Of a stretch of DNA of 64,000 nucleotides, positions 44,418-56,948 are shown in pieces; the stretch's first letter is position 1, and the number at the start of each line of letters is the position of its first letter. The DNA is from Siderastrea radians (lineage: Eukaryota > Cnidaria > Anthozoa > Scleractinia > Rhizangiidae). The notes under the pieces are model-generated. The model was not told the origin of the DNA, searched no databases, and saw only the letters and a program-made list of their open reading frames with translations. The position numbers and the translations under genes are program-made. The DNA lies in the NCBI GenBank assembly GCA_964017195.1, contig OZ024895.1:32930893-32994892 (forward strand), in the 5' to 3' direction.

Positions 44418-45349
44418 ATGCATCAGTCAATTCCAGCGGTGCCCATCCCCCCCGGGCATTAGCCGGACACGTTTCAATCCCGGGGGTGGGGCATTTGAAA
44501 TTTTATTACTGCCCGGGGGTCGCGCATTTGCATACTCCCGGGACGACCCCGGGGCATTTGAGACCCTTGTCAGGTTTTGGTCTCGCATGTAATATATGGA
44601 TTTTAGAGCTATCCAAGATCATCACTTTCGTAAAAATCTTTTACGATCTTTTTTATACGGATCATGCGTTTTCAGTTCTTCGATAACTTATTGTATTTAT
44701 GAAATAAGCATTTCTTACCTTATTTTAAAAACAAACACATGAATTGTGCGCGTCAAAAGCAAGTAAATGAACGAATAATTGAACCAAAGAGTAAACCAAA
44801 AGGAACTGTCTTGTACACAATTTGGACTGTTATTGACAAAGTGACATTAAAGCAAATGAACAAAGGGAGGATAGATGCAAGGGTAAACAACCGAAAAGCA
44901 TTGAAATTAAAGGCTGGTTTCCATCGCTATGATCGCTGCAATCACTGGAAACAACGTTCAGCAATCGTTGCAATCATATAGAAACCACTCTTCAGCGATC
45001 GTTGTGAAATGCTGTGATCGCCACGATCGCTGAAGTGTGGTATCCATATGATCACAACGATTGCTGCATGTTGTTTCCAGCGATTGCAGCGATCATAGCG
45101 ATGATATGGAAACCAGCATTAATGATGAGTGACACTTTCTTGTTATGATTTATCAAATCTTGAGCAGTGTTGCTTTCTAGATGATCCCAGGGGTGAGACA
45201 TTTGCCTTCTGTTTTGGTCCTACCCCGGGGCATTTGACGGACTTATTTGTCCCCATCCCCGGGAATTTGCCATTAAAAAAAAAAAAAAGCTAATGCCCGG
45301 GGGGTGGCCCGGGGGGGGGGGATGGGCACTGATGGAATTGACTGACGCA
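44418..45349. mobile_element. TIR element with CCCGGG-rich ends (~0.93 kb)
   Basis: GCATCAGTCAATTCCA then GGTGCCCATCC and GGGCATTAGC at the left. The right end has GCTAATGCCCGG ... GGATGGGCACTGATGGAATT then GACTGACGCAT, the inverse. Non-coding. It hosts a second palindromic insertion (44,912-45,122). Confidence 0.7.
44912..45122. mobile_element. Nested palindromic MITE
   Basis: GGCTGGTTTCCATCGCTATG then ATCGCTGCAATC, inverted at the right as GATTGCAGCGATCATAGCG ... GGAAACCAGC. It sits inside the 44,418-45,349 element. Confidence 0.7.
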
Positions 45350-46717
45350 TAACTTTAACGGAAATTGAGTATTCTGAGACAGACACTGGGTGCCCCTGTA
45401 TACCATTTCATAATGTCAATCAGAGCGGCTACATTTACATTTGAGTTTAACCGTGTCCATTACAATGATTATTTTGTTTACTTTCTAGTCAATATACGTA
45501 GTGTTTATCATCCTTGTACCCGTAACCTTTTCATTGCTGAAGAGTTGATATTGCTCCACAGGCATACATGAACCATTTTGATGGGCGATTCTGTTATCGT
45601 TATAATATTTCAACAGGTCTTGATTTTTCATTGCCTGGCGCGATGTTGTTTAGATACATTTTCTGTAATGGCATCAATCCTGGCACTGTGCATATTTTGC
45701 AAATATTTGGAAATGTGTTTTGATACTCACCATTTCAACTTTACTATTACATTACAGACTAATGAAAGGCAAATCATACGTGTCCCAATCAGGCGTGCTT
45801 TATTCAGGCCTAATGTAGATCATTGCAAACCGTCAATAGCAGACATTCCTCAGGCTCGTCACGTAAAATGCAACTATTAATTCTCCGTGGCGACCGCGAA
45901 AGCCACAGCCAAATGCCACACCTGGAGACACTACTGTTTAATCCATGAATGAAGTTCCGAAGTGACACCGTTCGAAATTTGAACGCCATCTATTTGTCAG
46001 TCCCGTTTCAGCGTTTTAGTTTTAAGGTGACTGTGGAATGGTACAGCCCGAGGCTTTGTCTTGCTGTCATCTACATGTTAGAAGTTGTCTCAATTCTATC
46101 AGTAGGTCTGAATTCCCCGTACAAGGCCATCCTCTCTACGGGCTCTTTCTATTGTTGTTCACAGTTTGTAATTGCGAGTAACGATTGATGGCTGATAATG
46201 CGCTGCTACTAAGTATTTGTTTGTTACACAAGACGGGAGACGGTTTCGGCTTTGTCCATTTTATTAATTGCTTTTCTTGCAGCGTCGTCGCCTGTCTTTG
46301 AATCGTGTTTTCAATTCAACATATTCGTATTCCCGGCCAAACTTAATAGTTAACCGTGGTTCACTTCCGATTCGTATTCCTTGCCTCAGCTTAATTCACT
46401 GACTTCCGCTGGTTTTAGCGCAGTTAATTATTTGTCAGGCGTTGGTCGTTTTTCCCTCTACACTATTTTATCGTGTTTTAAACAAATCCCTGCTAAACTG
46501 TAATCGTGGTTCACTTCCGTTCCAATTCCTTGATGAAACACAGCCTCTGCTTTATCAACTTTTTGGCTGGTTCGTGGTTACGCTCTTTATGATTAGTGCT
46601 ATTTTCGCGCGGAGGTAGAGCATATGTATTAAAGTTGAATAACGTATTGAATAACGCCTGAATGACAACACAGGTGGGACATATTTTACGAAACGTTTGT
46701 TGTTTGGCGACTTTAGC
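45350..46717. other. Non-coding stretch
   Basis: No gene or clear repeat recognised on either strand. Confidence 0.4.
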
Positions 46718-47690
46718 ATAGGTCAGACAGCGGGCTGCTATATATATGCTACTGTGACATCCGTGCATGTTTTGTTAGTGTCAAAAGCTTAGGTCGGACA
46801 GAGGGCTGCTATACTGCTTTTACAACCCCTTAGTCCATTGCTTTATAAGAGAAATTTATGTTAGAAACGTGTTTTGTGTCTAAAGCATAGGTCAGACAGA
46901 GGACTGCTTTGCTGCTTTTACAACCCCTTAGTTTATTGCTTTATAACAGAAATTTATTCTAGAAACGTGTTTTGTGTCTAAAGCATAGGTCAGACAGAGG
47001 GCTGCTATGCTGCTTTTACAACCCCTTAGTTTATTGCTTTATAAGAGAAATTTATTTTAGAAACGTGTTTTGTGTCTAAAGCATAGATCAGACATAGGGC
47101 TGCTATGCTGCTTTTCCAACTCCTTAGTTTATTGCTTTATATGAGAAATTTATTTTAGAAACGTGTTTTGTGTCTAAAGCATAGGTCAGACAGAGGGCTG
47201 CTATGGTGCTTTTACAACCCTTTAGTTTATTGCTTTATAAGAGAAATTTATTTTAGAAACGTGTTTTGTGTCTAAAGCATAGGTCAGAAAAGGGCTGCTA
47301 TGGTGCTTTTACAACCCCTTAGTTTATTGCTTTATAAGAGAAATTTATTTTAGAAACGTGTTTTGTGTCTAAAGCATAGGTCAGACAAAGGGCTGCTATG
47401 GTGCTTTTACAACCCCTTAGTTTATTGCTTTATAAGAGAAATTTATTCTAGAAACGTGTTTTGTGTCTAAAGCATAGGTCAGACAGAGGGCTGCTTTGCT
47501 GCTTTTCCAACCCCTTAGTTTATTGCTTTATAAGAGAAATTTATTTTAGAAACGTGTTTTGTGTCTAGAGCATAGGTCAGACAGAGGGCTGCTATGCTTT
47601 TCTCACAACCTTTTGTTTATTTTGGGGTAGATTTATAAGGGATATTTATTCTAGGCATATGTTTTGTGTCTAGAGCATAGGTCCCACAGC
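46718..47690. repeat. ~97-bp tandem repeat array (about 10 units)
   Basis: Units carry GCATAGGTCAGACAGAGGG, CTGCTATGCTGCTTTTACAA, CCCCTTAGTTTATTGCTTTA and GAAACGTGTTTTGTGTCTA. Unit starts near 46,790, 46,887, 46,983, 47,081, 47,177, 47,279, 47,375, 47,473, 47,570 and 47,667, with the outer units most diverged. A minisatellite with no coding frame. Confidence 0.9.
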
Positions 47691-49138
47691 GGGCGCAGTG
47701 CTGCTCTCACCATCCGGGATTCGCCAGTAAAGACGCTTACGGCGCCTCACGAGTTCTCGCTTTTGATTTTTTTTCGCGTTCCCGTCCGTTATTTTCAACA
47801 ACAACCAAAAAAATCGACTATTTTGTAGTCTATTTCAAACTTTAAAAAGTTGTCAAGATGCTACTTCAATCACAGCGCTTGTTTCTCATTTTCCAATACC
47901 AGTGTTGGTTGCCAGCACCTCTTTGGCTTGATTTGATCTAAGTGTTGTAGTTGCAAATACTGAAAGTGGCCAACCTCAGGCCACTGTTTTGCTATCATCA
48001 TCTCTGACGAAAGCCGAACAGACATGGGTTTCTCTATTCATCCATTTTCTACCTTACCGTTAATTTATTATTTTGTATTCGTGAGCTCTGCTCGGCCTTT
48101 TCGCTTTTTGTGTGGGGCTTCAGCCACAGTCTGTGGCTTGTGACGGTTTTTGTCGCCCCACTTTAGCTCAAGTCGTTAATCCGATTAATTTGATCGCTGT
48201 GCTGTTTTGATTTACATCACTGGTTCAATTAAACCTGCCACATCCATGGCCAAATTTACCCAACACGGTTGTCCAATATTCTATTTCGCGCTCTTTTGAC
48301 AACACTATATATTTCCCTCTGAAAGCAGAGCTCGCGCTTAGTAAAAGTGGGTATAAATTGCACATACCTCGGTATAAAATGTTTTTGCTTTCTACTCACC
48401 GCTCTCGGACGTAAGAAAACATTCTTAATTTTCGTCAGTTTCATTTACGAAATATTCAATCTTTATTCCATGTAAAAATTCAAATTGGTAATACATATTT
48501 CCTGAAATGCTGACCAGGTGGATAAAGATGCTGAAAAATCAGGGCGAGATCCAGGGGAAATCATCCACGCAACCACTTCTCCTGTCAACAAAATGAACCC
48601 TGATCGCTCTCTGCCAATTCACTGTCCATTTTTGGTTTAGAAAACACAACCATTTCTTTATAGGATGCGTTTTTTAATAGGTGAAAGAAAACTCTCATTA
48701 TCTCGTAAAAAATTACTAATAAGTCTAATAACCACTGCGGAAGAAATATTAAAAGCACGCGCTTTCGACTTCACCTGACCAAGTTAATCAGGTGTGACAG
48801 AACTTGTCAGCGATCAATTACCATAATTAACAAGGAAAGATCTTTTTACTCTTAATAACTCTCCACTGAGCCAGTATTTTCTTCTACTTTTTTTGGTTTG
48901 AAAGAAAGCTCTCGAAGAGATTTTTGTGAGCATGTAAAAATCTCATTTATGAAAAAATGACACTTTTTTTCCATGAGCGAAAAATCTTTTTTCTTTTATT
49001 TAGCAGAGGCTTGCGAGAGAAAAAATATAAGGTGTACAGAATAAGTCACTATTGTGTCGAGTTAATTATTGAAGTTTTGGTTTTTATAACTTCTTGAAGA
49101 TCACCGCCAACAACTATACCAGAATTTTCGTCGTGGTT
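47691..49138. other. Non-coding stretch
   Basis: AT-rich sequence with no gene recognised. It includes T-rich and A-rich runs, and short open frames without domain text. Confidence 0.4.
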
Positions 49139-49251
49139 AGACTGCGAGTAGTCTCTAATTTTGGCGACGGCGATTAAGGGGCGGGCGAAATACATACACA
49201 CGCGCGCGCCCACAATTGCCATCGCCAAAATTAGAGGCTACTCGCAGTCTA
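49139..49251. mobile_element. Short MITE with 33-bp inverted ends
   Basis: AGACTGCGAGTAGTCTCTAA then TTTTGGCGA at the left, inverted at 49,218-49,251. The short core has CGCGCGCGCCC. Confidence 0.75.
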
Positions 49252-49279
49252 GTTGTGGTGAAATCTTACACGAAAAAAA

Positions 49280-49440
49280 ATTATTAATAATGGTAATAGG
49301 ACTGAGTGGAGTCCAATTCGGTCTGTAATCATACGAGTGATTAACGAAATCGGACGACCGCGTAGCGGGAGTCCGATTTGTTTAAACACGAGTATGATTA
49401 CGGACCGAATTGGACGACACAAAGTCCTGTTACCAATTAA
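49280..49440. mobile_element. Palindromic element around GGACT/AGTCC
   Basis: GGTAATAGGACTGAGTGGAG then TCCAATTCGGTCTGTAATC, mirrored by GATTACGGACCGAATTGGA ... AAAGTCCTGTTACC. Confidence 0.7.
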
Positions 49441-49697
49441 TCATATCTATAACAAAATTAGAGAAAGAAAAGAGAGAAAACGTACTGGAGAAGGAATTGA
49501 CAACAGTTTCACGATACGTAAAAAGAACTTATTCAAGTGTAACTGATCCATTAGGGCGCGCGCTCTGACGCGTACTGTCCAATTACTTAGGCATGACGCG
49601 TACACTGTCCAATTACACTGTTCTGTCCTATTAATGCTCAAATCATGGCTGGTGATAGCCAATCAGATTCGAGAATTTTGTTATAGTTATGATTAAT
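49437..49697. mobile_element. Inverted-repeat element overlapping the previous one
   Basis: AATCATATCTATAACAAAAT at the left, and ATTTTGTTATAGTTATGATT at the right. About 260 bp with no coding content. Confidence 0.5.
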
Positions 49698-49699
49698 TC

Positions 49700-50165
49700 A
49701 AAAACAAGCTCCGTGGCCCCATTTTTTTATTATTGAATTGTAATTGGCTTGTTAAAATACAACTTTTTGCAAAGTTTAAAAAAAATGTCGGAAGGGGTTC
49801 AGTGCCGCCTTAAATTTTCAAATTTTCGAAATTTTAAGGTGGCTCTGAACCCTTTCTGACATTTTTTCTTTAAACTTTGCAAAAAGTTGTTTCTTAGCAA
49901 GCTTATTACAAATCGATAAAAAAATTGGGGGTCACCAAATTCGTTTTTGAGTAAAAATCACTTAAAGAAAAACTAAGGGTTTTTTTGTAAACTGATTATA
50001 CTGTTACTATGGTAAGACATTACGTCATGAAAATGACCATAACTTGTTAATCGTTGACTGGGCATCTATTTGATACCATGATTGCAGTATTAACTGATAA
50101 AGAGTAGCAGTATTGATCCATTGAAGTACAAGTGCTGGAAATTACTGGAAATATTGTGAGCCACC
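49700..50165. mobile_element. Head-to-head pair of TTAA-flanked GGTGGCTC elements
   Basis: The right copy spans 49,838-50,165 between TTAA at 49,834-49,837 and 50,166-50,169, with ends GGTGGCTC / GAGCCACC. The left copy is inverted and ends at TTAA 49,810-49,813. The two share about 110 bp (CTGAACCC..TTTC, CAACTTTTTGCAAAGTTTAA, CCCCA) in mirror image around a ~25-bp AT-rich core. Confidence 0.65.
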
Positions 50166-50169
50166 TTAA

Positions 50170-52119
50170 GATGTGGAACGTTTAGGTATTGCTTATTTTC
50201 ACGGGATGAGACATAAATTATGGACCATGGATTCGAACAATATGAACTAAAGGCACATTACAGGCACATCACAGACTTCCTATTTTTCTTAAGGTTTAAA
50301 AAAAAGCGCCAAAATACATAAAGATACTTGGCCAGAAAAGAAAAAAATGTCCTCAACTCGTGTTAACACGAGCACTATAGTTGATTAAAACACCTTGGGT
50401 GATTCATTTGCAGCAGACGCGTATAGTTATCGCATTGATATTTGTGCAACTTTTAATGCAAATGCGGCAAATAAATTTACCTTAGTTATGACACCCTTAT
50501 ATTTCTTTCTTTCTTTCTTTCTTTCTTTATTTATTTTTAAGGAAAACACGCTGTTTTTTTTGTCATGAAGGAAGGAGCAGATCGTAAGTCGCAATAATTA
50601 ACTGGATACAGCACATGCAGACCTTTCCATGCTATTTTGCGCTTTACAAGTGCACATTATAACCTTCCTCCTCCGCCTTACTATTTATTATAGAGCCGAT
50701 GTACATAACGTAGTCCTTAGTTCACTTAAGTCATACCAGATATGGTATGACGTAAACTTTAACACACCTTTCTCTCATTATTAATGACTGCTTATTATAT
50801 GAAACACTAGAACACCCCTAGGATCCCTAAAGCATTGGACTTATGACTACCTGAGTGACGTATGTTACTCGTACAAGTAACGTATGTTACTCGTGTTAGC
50901 AAATGACTTTACGATCCCGACTTTTTCAAATATTGTTGAATAAGCTTTGTTTTTCTGTTCGGATATACCACTAAATTATGGTGGCAACATCGAAATTTAC
51001 ACAATTTTAGTGACTTCGTTTGTCCGTTAAAAAATATTTCAATGTTTGGCAGGCTCTGTGCGTATAAAGGCGACTCAATTAAGTTGTAAAAAAATCACTA
51101 ACGTGATTACAATAATTAACAAAACGGCAATATCTTTCTTAGTTTTTGTTTAATAAAAGATGTTTTCATCTGTTTGGGCCATCGGACTAGCTCGTCATAT
51201 GTCAATTTCCCGGGAAAAAAAGTTTTAAGAGAAGAGGAAAAATATATTTTGCAATTTGAAACATAACTAAAATTTTACATTAAACAAAAATTGTCCCATT
51301 TTCATGTACTAGACGTATAAATATAAAGAGATGTGGACTTTCGTAGCCAGTACAATTAAGATTTGTAAAGTTAACCAGGTTATACTTTGTATTTTGATTC
51401 AACCAAATGACATGAAGTATTAAAATTCATTTTGCGCAATTGACAGCAAACGGCATGAATAATTATGGAAATATATCGTAATGAGTTAAGTAGAAATTCA
51501 TTCAACAAAAAATGGAAAACGAAACGCCTAAACGAATGTAGATGTCATATTTATACAAGTAAGCTAAGACTCGGAGCATTTTAGCTTGGAATGTGGAGGA
51601 ATAGACTGAAACGTTACAATTTTAGTTTTTGGCCTTTTGCTTGTTCCTCCCAGGGTTAAATTACACGATGCAGTTGCTGACTCAAAGTAGGCTATTCCGA
51701 GTGGATATGGAGGGCTTCTTTTATTTCGGTTTGAAAAGTTAAAAAGTAGTGCTGGCATAATATGTGCGAGGCCTGTGCCGTGTGCGAGAAATGTCGCGTT
51801 ACCTCACCGATGCAGCGACTGAACCCTCAATACTGTGCTCCTTTTGAGTCCAATAAAGTGACTCATCTGATGACGATCCTTTCGATGAAGTAGGCGGGAA
51901 GAAGGATTTTTCTGAAAACTAGTGGCCATCTTGGCCCCATCTTGGATTTTACTCAAAATAAGAAATATTAATTATGCTGGACATAAGTTAACACCTTGCA
52001 GCTCTTTGTCGACGGGTTATTCTTTTCATGCAAAAAAGGGTGAAAACATGCGTGCAAATCCTTGAAATTGGATTTAAAACTAAGCAAAGCAGATATCTAG
52101 TAAAGCAGACCATATAATA
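50170..52119. other. Non-coding stretch with a CTTT microsatellite
   Basis: No gene seen. A (CTTT)n run lies at about 50,501-50,530. The rest is AT-rich. Confidence 0.4.
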
Positions 52120-52123
52120 TTAA

Positions 52124-52692
52124 CCCTCGGGCGTACAAGGGGGGAATGGGGGGTGGGGTTGGATGCCAGCCCCCATAAGGTTTTCCTTGAATTTTTCCAA
52201 GATGAATCAATACCTAGACCTGCCATTTTCAGTAGCTGTGCACATATCCCTAAGACACATTTTGACACAAGTTTGGTGAAAATCGGTTGCTACGGTTACG
52301 AGATATGATGTCATAAGTAGCAGTTGGTCAAGCCATTTTTGAAGAAAAATTCTTGTTTTTTACCCTCAACCTAGCACCAAAATGTTTAATTATGTCATAT
52401 TCTACATGTCCAGCGTAAACAATTTCCAATTTTTAACGTTTTTTGACAATTTCTAATTTTCGGTAAAATCCAAGATGGCGCCCAATATGGCAGCCATCGT
52501 GAATGACGTCACAGGTCCCCCAGCAGCGCGGCAACCCATAATCTGTACCTCATCCTGTAGAGCACATCACATTGCTTTCTACTAAAGGTAAAATCTTTTG
52601 GAAATATTGTAACATCGCGAAAACCCAAGGGGGGTTTCCATCAACCCCCCTTGTACTACGGTGGGGGTGTGACTTCATTGTACGTAGGAGGG
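52124..52692. mobile_element. TTAA-flanked element, copy B
   Basis: TTAA at 52,120-52,123 and 52,693-52,696. Ends CCCTCGGGCGTACAAGG and TGTACGTAGGAGGG. Shares ends and internal blocks (CCCCATAAGGTTTTCCTTGA; CCCCCTTGTAC) with 25,691-26,049, and is longer by about 210 bp. Confidence 0.7.
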
Positions 52693-52826
52693 TTAACCCA
52701 CAATTATTATAATCCACGCAGCAAGGTCTTGCATACTGAAGAACTACCCGATAGTCTCAGGAAATTTTAATTGGATGTTTCATTCCCGTGAAAGTGGGAG
52801 GATGGGAGGGCAGTAAGGATAACCAT

Positions 52827-52871
52827 GATGACGATGATGATGATGATAATGATGATGCTGATGATGATGAT
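52827..52871. repeat. (GAT)n microsatellite
   Basis: GATGACGATGATGATGATGA followed by imperfect GAT units. Confidence 0.9.
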
Positions 52872-53114
52872 TGCAGTCCTAAACATCAAAATCTGTCCCT
52901 CTTTCTAGGCCAAAAGAGAAATTGTCTGTAACATAATTTAGAGCAATAGGCTATGCCGGTGATGTCTGACGATGGGCTATACAGGGAGGCTCATCCCGAA
53001 AGTGGTGGCTTTTGAGCGCTTTGTAGTATACGAAAGGGTTGGGAAATTTGCTGTTTTAGGATGTTAAAGGGTCGCCAAAATACGCCATAAACAGGTAACA
53101 GGTAAAGAGCCATG

Positions 53115-53260
53115 CAAACGAGCAAATTTTCTTTGACAAATTTTCTGTGGCAAATGTTATTTGCTCGTTTAGATGAGAAGATCTGTCAAATTGTCATATG
53201 ACACAACTGGCACGTCAGTTTTCATTTGTCAAAGAAAATTTGCCCGTGTAGATGGGTTGT
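53115..53260. mobile_element. Imperfect palindromic MITE
   Basis: ACGAGCAAATTTTCTTTGAC ... GTCAAAGAAAATTTGCCCGT in inverted order, with CTCGTTTAGATGAG in the centre. Related to the AAATTTGCC block at 53,265-53,280. Confidence 0.5.
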
Positions 53261-54384
53261 AAAAGAAAATTTGCCAAAGGTTTGTGGAAAATAGCTTCCC
53301 AGATCTTTCCCACGCGTTTCAGTCAATTTCTTTTAGAAGCACTTTAACCGGCACTGCGAGTGACCAATATCCACGGCCCATGCGAAATTACTTTCTCAAA
53401 ACAATAATTATTCGTGAAGGGAAAACAAAGAAATCACTAACGCGAGGTGGTTTTGATACCAGATCTTAATCAGCACAAATTTTGCGAACTTTTGCTTTGA
53501 ATTATAAATGGTCTGAGATGCCTTATATCAAACTCTAAAGAATGTTTCATCAGGTACTCTCAAACTCATTAATAATTCATGATGTTATAAGCCAACCAGA
53601 GCGCCCCATTCGGGTCAGGTGGATGAGTTTGAAACTCAATGAAACACCAATTGAAAATCACTAGTGTTTCCCTCACGTTTTCATCACTAGTGATAAAATT
53701 GTTCTTTATCTGCATATTCATATATTGCTCAAACACACCTTAACATGAATCAATAATTTTTAATAAACAATGACCAGGAAAAACATTTCAAATTACAAAC
53801 TGACAAGCTGAAGTCATTTGAAATTAAAGTTTACAGTACATTTCTTAAAGTCACCAAAACAGACTGACATAGTATCCATATCCACATCCTGAGAAACTTT
53901 TTCTACCTTCCGTGACACGGACTTACTACTGAACAAATTTGGATAACCAGTAGTTGAGAGTCAATGCGTCCATCTCTGTTATGGGCTGAGTAAGCGGCTG
54001 AACTTTGTCCAATTCATACTCTTTAAAAACTCCACCAACTTCGAGTATTGGAGACTTGACACTTCGCACTCGTTGCCAATCCTCAAAAATGCCTACTGCC
54101 CACTTATTTTTATATCTGGTAAACTTCGGTACTGCTCTCTCTACGCAAAGTTCTTCTTACTCGATTGTTTTCGGGCAGCGAAACCTTCCTTCGGCCATGG
54201 CAAAAACAATATGTAAATCACTTCAAGTTCACAACGCTTTTGGAATACAAATTTGGTGCAACGCGAAACTATTGGATAATTAAAAACAAAAGCTCACAAA
54301 TACAATGGATGCCGACTGAATACAACAAATCACACATACAAGGCATTTTAAAGAAAAATGGGAAAATACAACACTGCATAAAAA
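53261..54384. other. Non-coding stretch
   Basis: No gene or strong repeat recognised. Confidence 0.4.
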
Positions 54385-54630
54385 CTCGTGCATCGTGTTT
54401 CATCACGATTTCCAAACACTCGAAAACAATAAAAGCACTCGGCCGAAGCGGTCTCGTGCTTTCATCTGTTTTCTCGTGTTTGGAAATCGTGATGAAACAC
54501 TCGCACTCGTTTTTGAAATAGTACTCCAAACACCTCGAAGTCGGTCAAAAAACTCGGCTGCTCCTCGTTTTTTCAACCCACTTCTCAGTGTTTGGATGTC
54601 ATGATGAAACACTCTTTCTCGTGTTTGATA
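54385..54630. mobile_element. Palindromic element with CGTGTTTCATCACGATTTCC arms
   Basis: TCGTGTTTCATCACGATTTCC-type text at 54,393 is mirrored by GGAAATCGTGATGAAACACT near 54,482. A third related copy (GATGAAACACT..CTCGTGTTTG) occurs at 54,602. The open frames on both strands here are by-products of the palindrome. Confidence 0.6.
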
Positions 54631-56324
54631 TATTGCATCTTCTTCGTTTCCTCATTTTCAGCTGCATATCGCAATACAAGTATTGCAACCGAGCCATATG
54701 ATATAATTGAAGGAGGCTGTATCAAAGGCATTTTGCTCGCGTTTCGTCAAAACTTTGCTAAAATTATGATTAAGGCCGCGGGACAAGCTGCTCATGAATA
54801 AATTTATAAGGCAAAATTTTGGTGGAGGTCTTGCGCTAAAAACTTTATATCTTGAACGTTTGGGAGCTGATTCCATTGAAACTTAACAGAGAGTTTGGGC
54901 AATGGTGAACATGCAACAAGGTTGTTTTTGGTTTGATAGATTGCGCTTCTTTGCGATGCTATGAGCTCCCAAAGTTAAGATTTTGTAAAACGCGACTCCG
55001 TGTCCAAGTTTTCTCCTCATGGAGAAGACAACACTTCTTGATTTTACCACTCATTGATCAGTTAAAACCTCTATTGTGTCACAACAGAAGCCAATTATAG
55101 GATTTTGAGTTCCATTGAAATTTGTAAGCTTTTAAATGAGTAAAATCGTCCTTGTTGAAATTTGAAGTCCTCGATATTTTGTTAAAAAGCCTGTTTGAAA
55201 AAAAGGCTTCTATTGTGACAATCTGCAATACACCTAGTTTGTCTGCCTGTTGTGTCTGTTCAGGAAATTCTATATCTGCGCTGTATTCTTGGACACAAAA
55301 TTGGTGATTTTAGGGCTTCCGAAGGCTTACCGAATAAACACAAATGTTTAAAGTAAGATTATGCAAATTATGGAAATTAAATTCAAGCAGCTATTGTTCA
55401 CTGCCGAGAAAAGAACAATACGTTGCAATTTAGAGATCGCAAAATATTGGTTGAAGATTATAAGCCTTTCCCAAGCTCTATGTTAGCTATAAGGAGTAGT
55501 ATTGTAGTTTTTGTTTTGTTTTGTTGGAAAACTTCTAAAAAGTTTCTATTAACGTTGGAACGTACAAAAAAGCCGGACTTCGACACTTTTTTTAATTTAA
55601 AAATGCCTAAAAGCCAGTCACAATTCTGTAGCACACGATTTAACGCACGTGCAATTATTGATTCAGAAACTGAAAGATTTACTGAAGAGCCTATACATGA
55701 TTATTATTCAACAAATTGTCACTATGCCCATATATGGTAAGGAAGCCCTCAATATCTGTCATCCTACATGACAGATATCCTGCGATATACGTAAATGACC
55801 ATATTTGGAAGTGCACTGCAGGTTGGGCTTGTTTGGCGGCCATTTTGAAAAGCGAGGCAGTTTTAGCAGTGTTCTCCGTAAGTTTTAACTCTCTGGAAGG
55901 AACTTTCCACGATTAAATGCTCTCAAGAAGTCAACAAATATTTGCTTCAGCTCACAAAGATATCCAGAGGTTGACTTGGAATTTTCATAGTGAGAATTCA
56001 ACCAAGAAAATGCTATTGCGAACGAAGCAGCACACTTGCTCACGGAAAGTTGTAAAGACTAAAGTTGAAAAGATTTTAATTCACAGAAAGAGGACTTATT
56101 CTCGGTAAGGTAGCAATATTTTTTTTCCTTTGTCTTGTCATTTCCAAACATGAGTTTGTAAATACGTCTTTTTAAGTGAACGGTTGTAAACTTCGATTTC
56201 TTGATCAAAGTTCTGTTCTGATTTTTATTAAGCTTATGTGTTGCTAGCTTTTAGCGTTTTTATCATAGAGCCGTAGTTTTTCTCGTTCTGAAAATGGTAG
56301 CCGATGGGAATTTGTTGAATAATA
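54631..56324. other. Non-coding stretch
   Basis: Open frames of 60-105 codons at 55,423-56,108 lack recognisable domains. I would not call a gene. Confidence 0.4.
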
Positions 56325-56445
56325 AAACAATTATCCTGCTCAATCTTGCGGAATATCCCCGGATTTAGCCAACTCGGCCTACGGCCTCGTCGGCTAAGTA
56401 TCAGGTGATATTCCGCGTGATTTCGCAGGATAATTGTTAAATATT
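56325..56445. mobile_element. Palindromic MITE with AACAATTATCCTG ends
   Basis: AACAATTATCCTG ... CAGGATAATTGTT, with inner inverted GGAATATC/GATATTCC and a CTCGGCCTACGGCCTCG core. Confidence 0.65.
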
Positions 56446-56717
56446 TCGCGCAATGTCGCTACCATTCGCAGCCCTGTGTATACGCTTTAAATAAATAAAT
56501 ACTGATGACTTAGTTTCTCACCAAACCCAAGCATCATTATGCAAATTCTCCTTACTGGACTCGGTATATTGTTGAGCACTAGTTGGGAGAACTTGTTTAA
56601 ACATCAAGACAATTCATCTTCAGTGATCAATTCCTTAATTCTCATGATTTGTATGTGTTATAATGTACTGATATGACGAGGAGAAATTTGATGCTGATAA
56701 CTATTAAAGAGGACGTA

Positions 56718-56948
56718 TGAACCGACGGAAAAGCTTGCGTTACAAATTTACAGTTGGCAAGTAAATGCTATTATATTCAAAGAAATGCGCGATACGTTCC
56801 TCCGTGTTTTTTACCTTTCGTTGTAATCTACAGTGCAACAAAGAACAAAGAAACCAGATAAAAATCACGAAGCAATGAATTACGCATTACTTTGAATATA
56901 TTAGCATTTACTTGCCAACTGTGAATTTGTAACGCAACCTTTTCCGTG
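56718..56948. mobile_element. Palindromic MITE, second copy of the 15.24-kb family
   Basis: The arms ACGGAAAAGCTTGCGTTACA then CAGTTGGCAAGTAAATGCTA are mirrored by TAGCATTTACTTGCCAACTG ... AACGCAACCTTTTCCGT. It abuts the hairpin at 56,949. Confidence 0.75.

Noticed and set aside
46718..47690. Could the ~97-bp repeats encode a repeat protein?
   Set aside because: 97 is not a multiple of three and frames are stopped in each unit.
55423..56108. Chain of plus-strand frames upstream of the Polinton-like element
   Set aside because: No conserved motif, no phase-consistent splice chain, AT-rich; not enough to call a gene.
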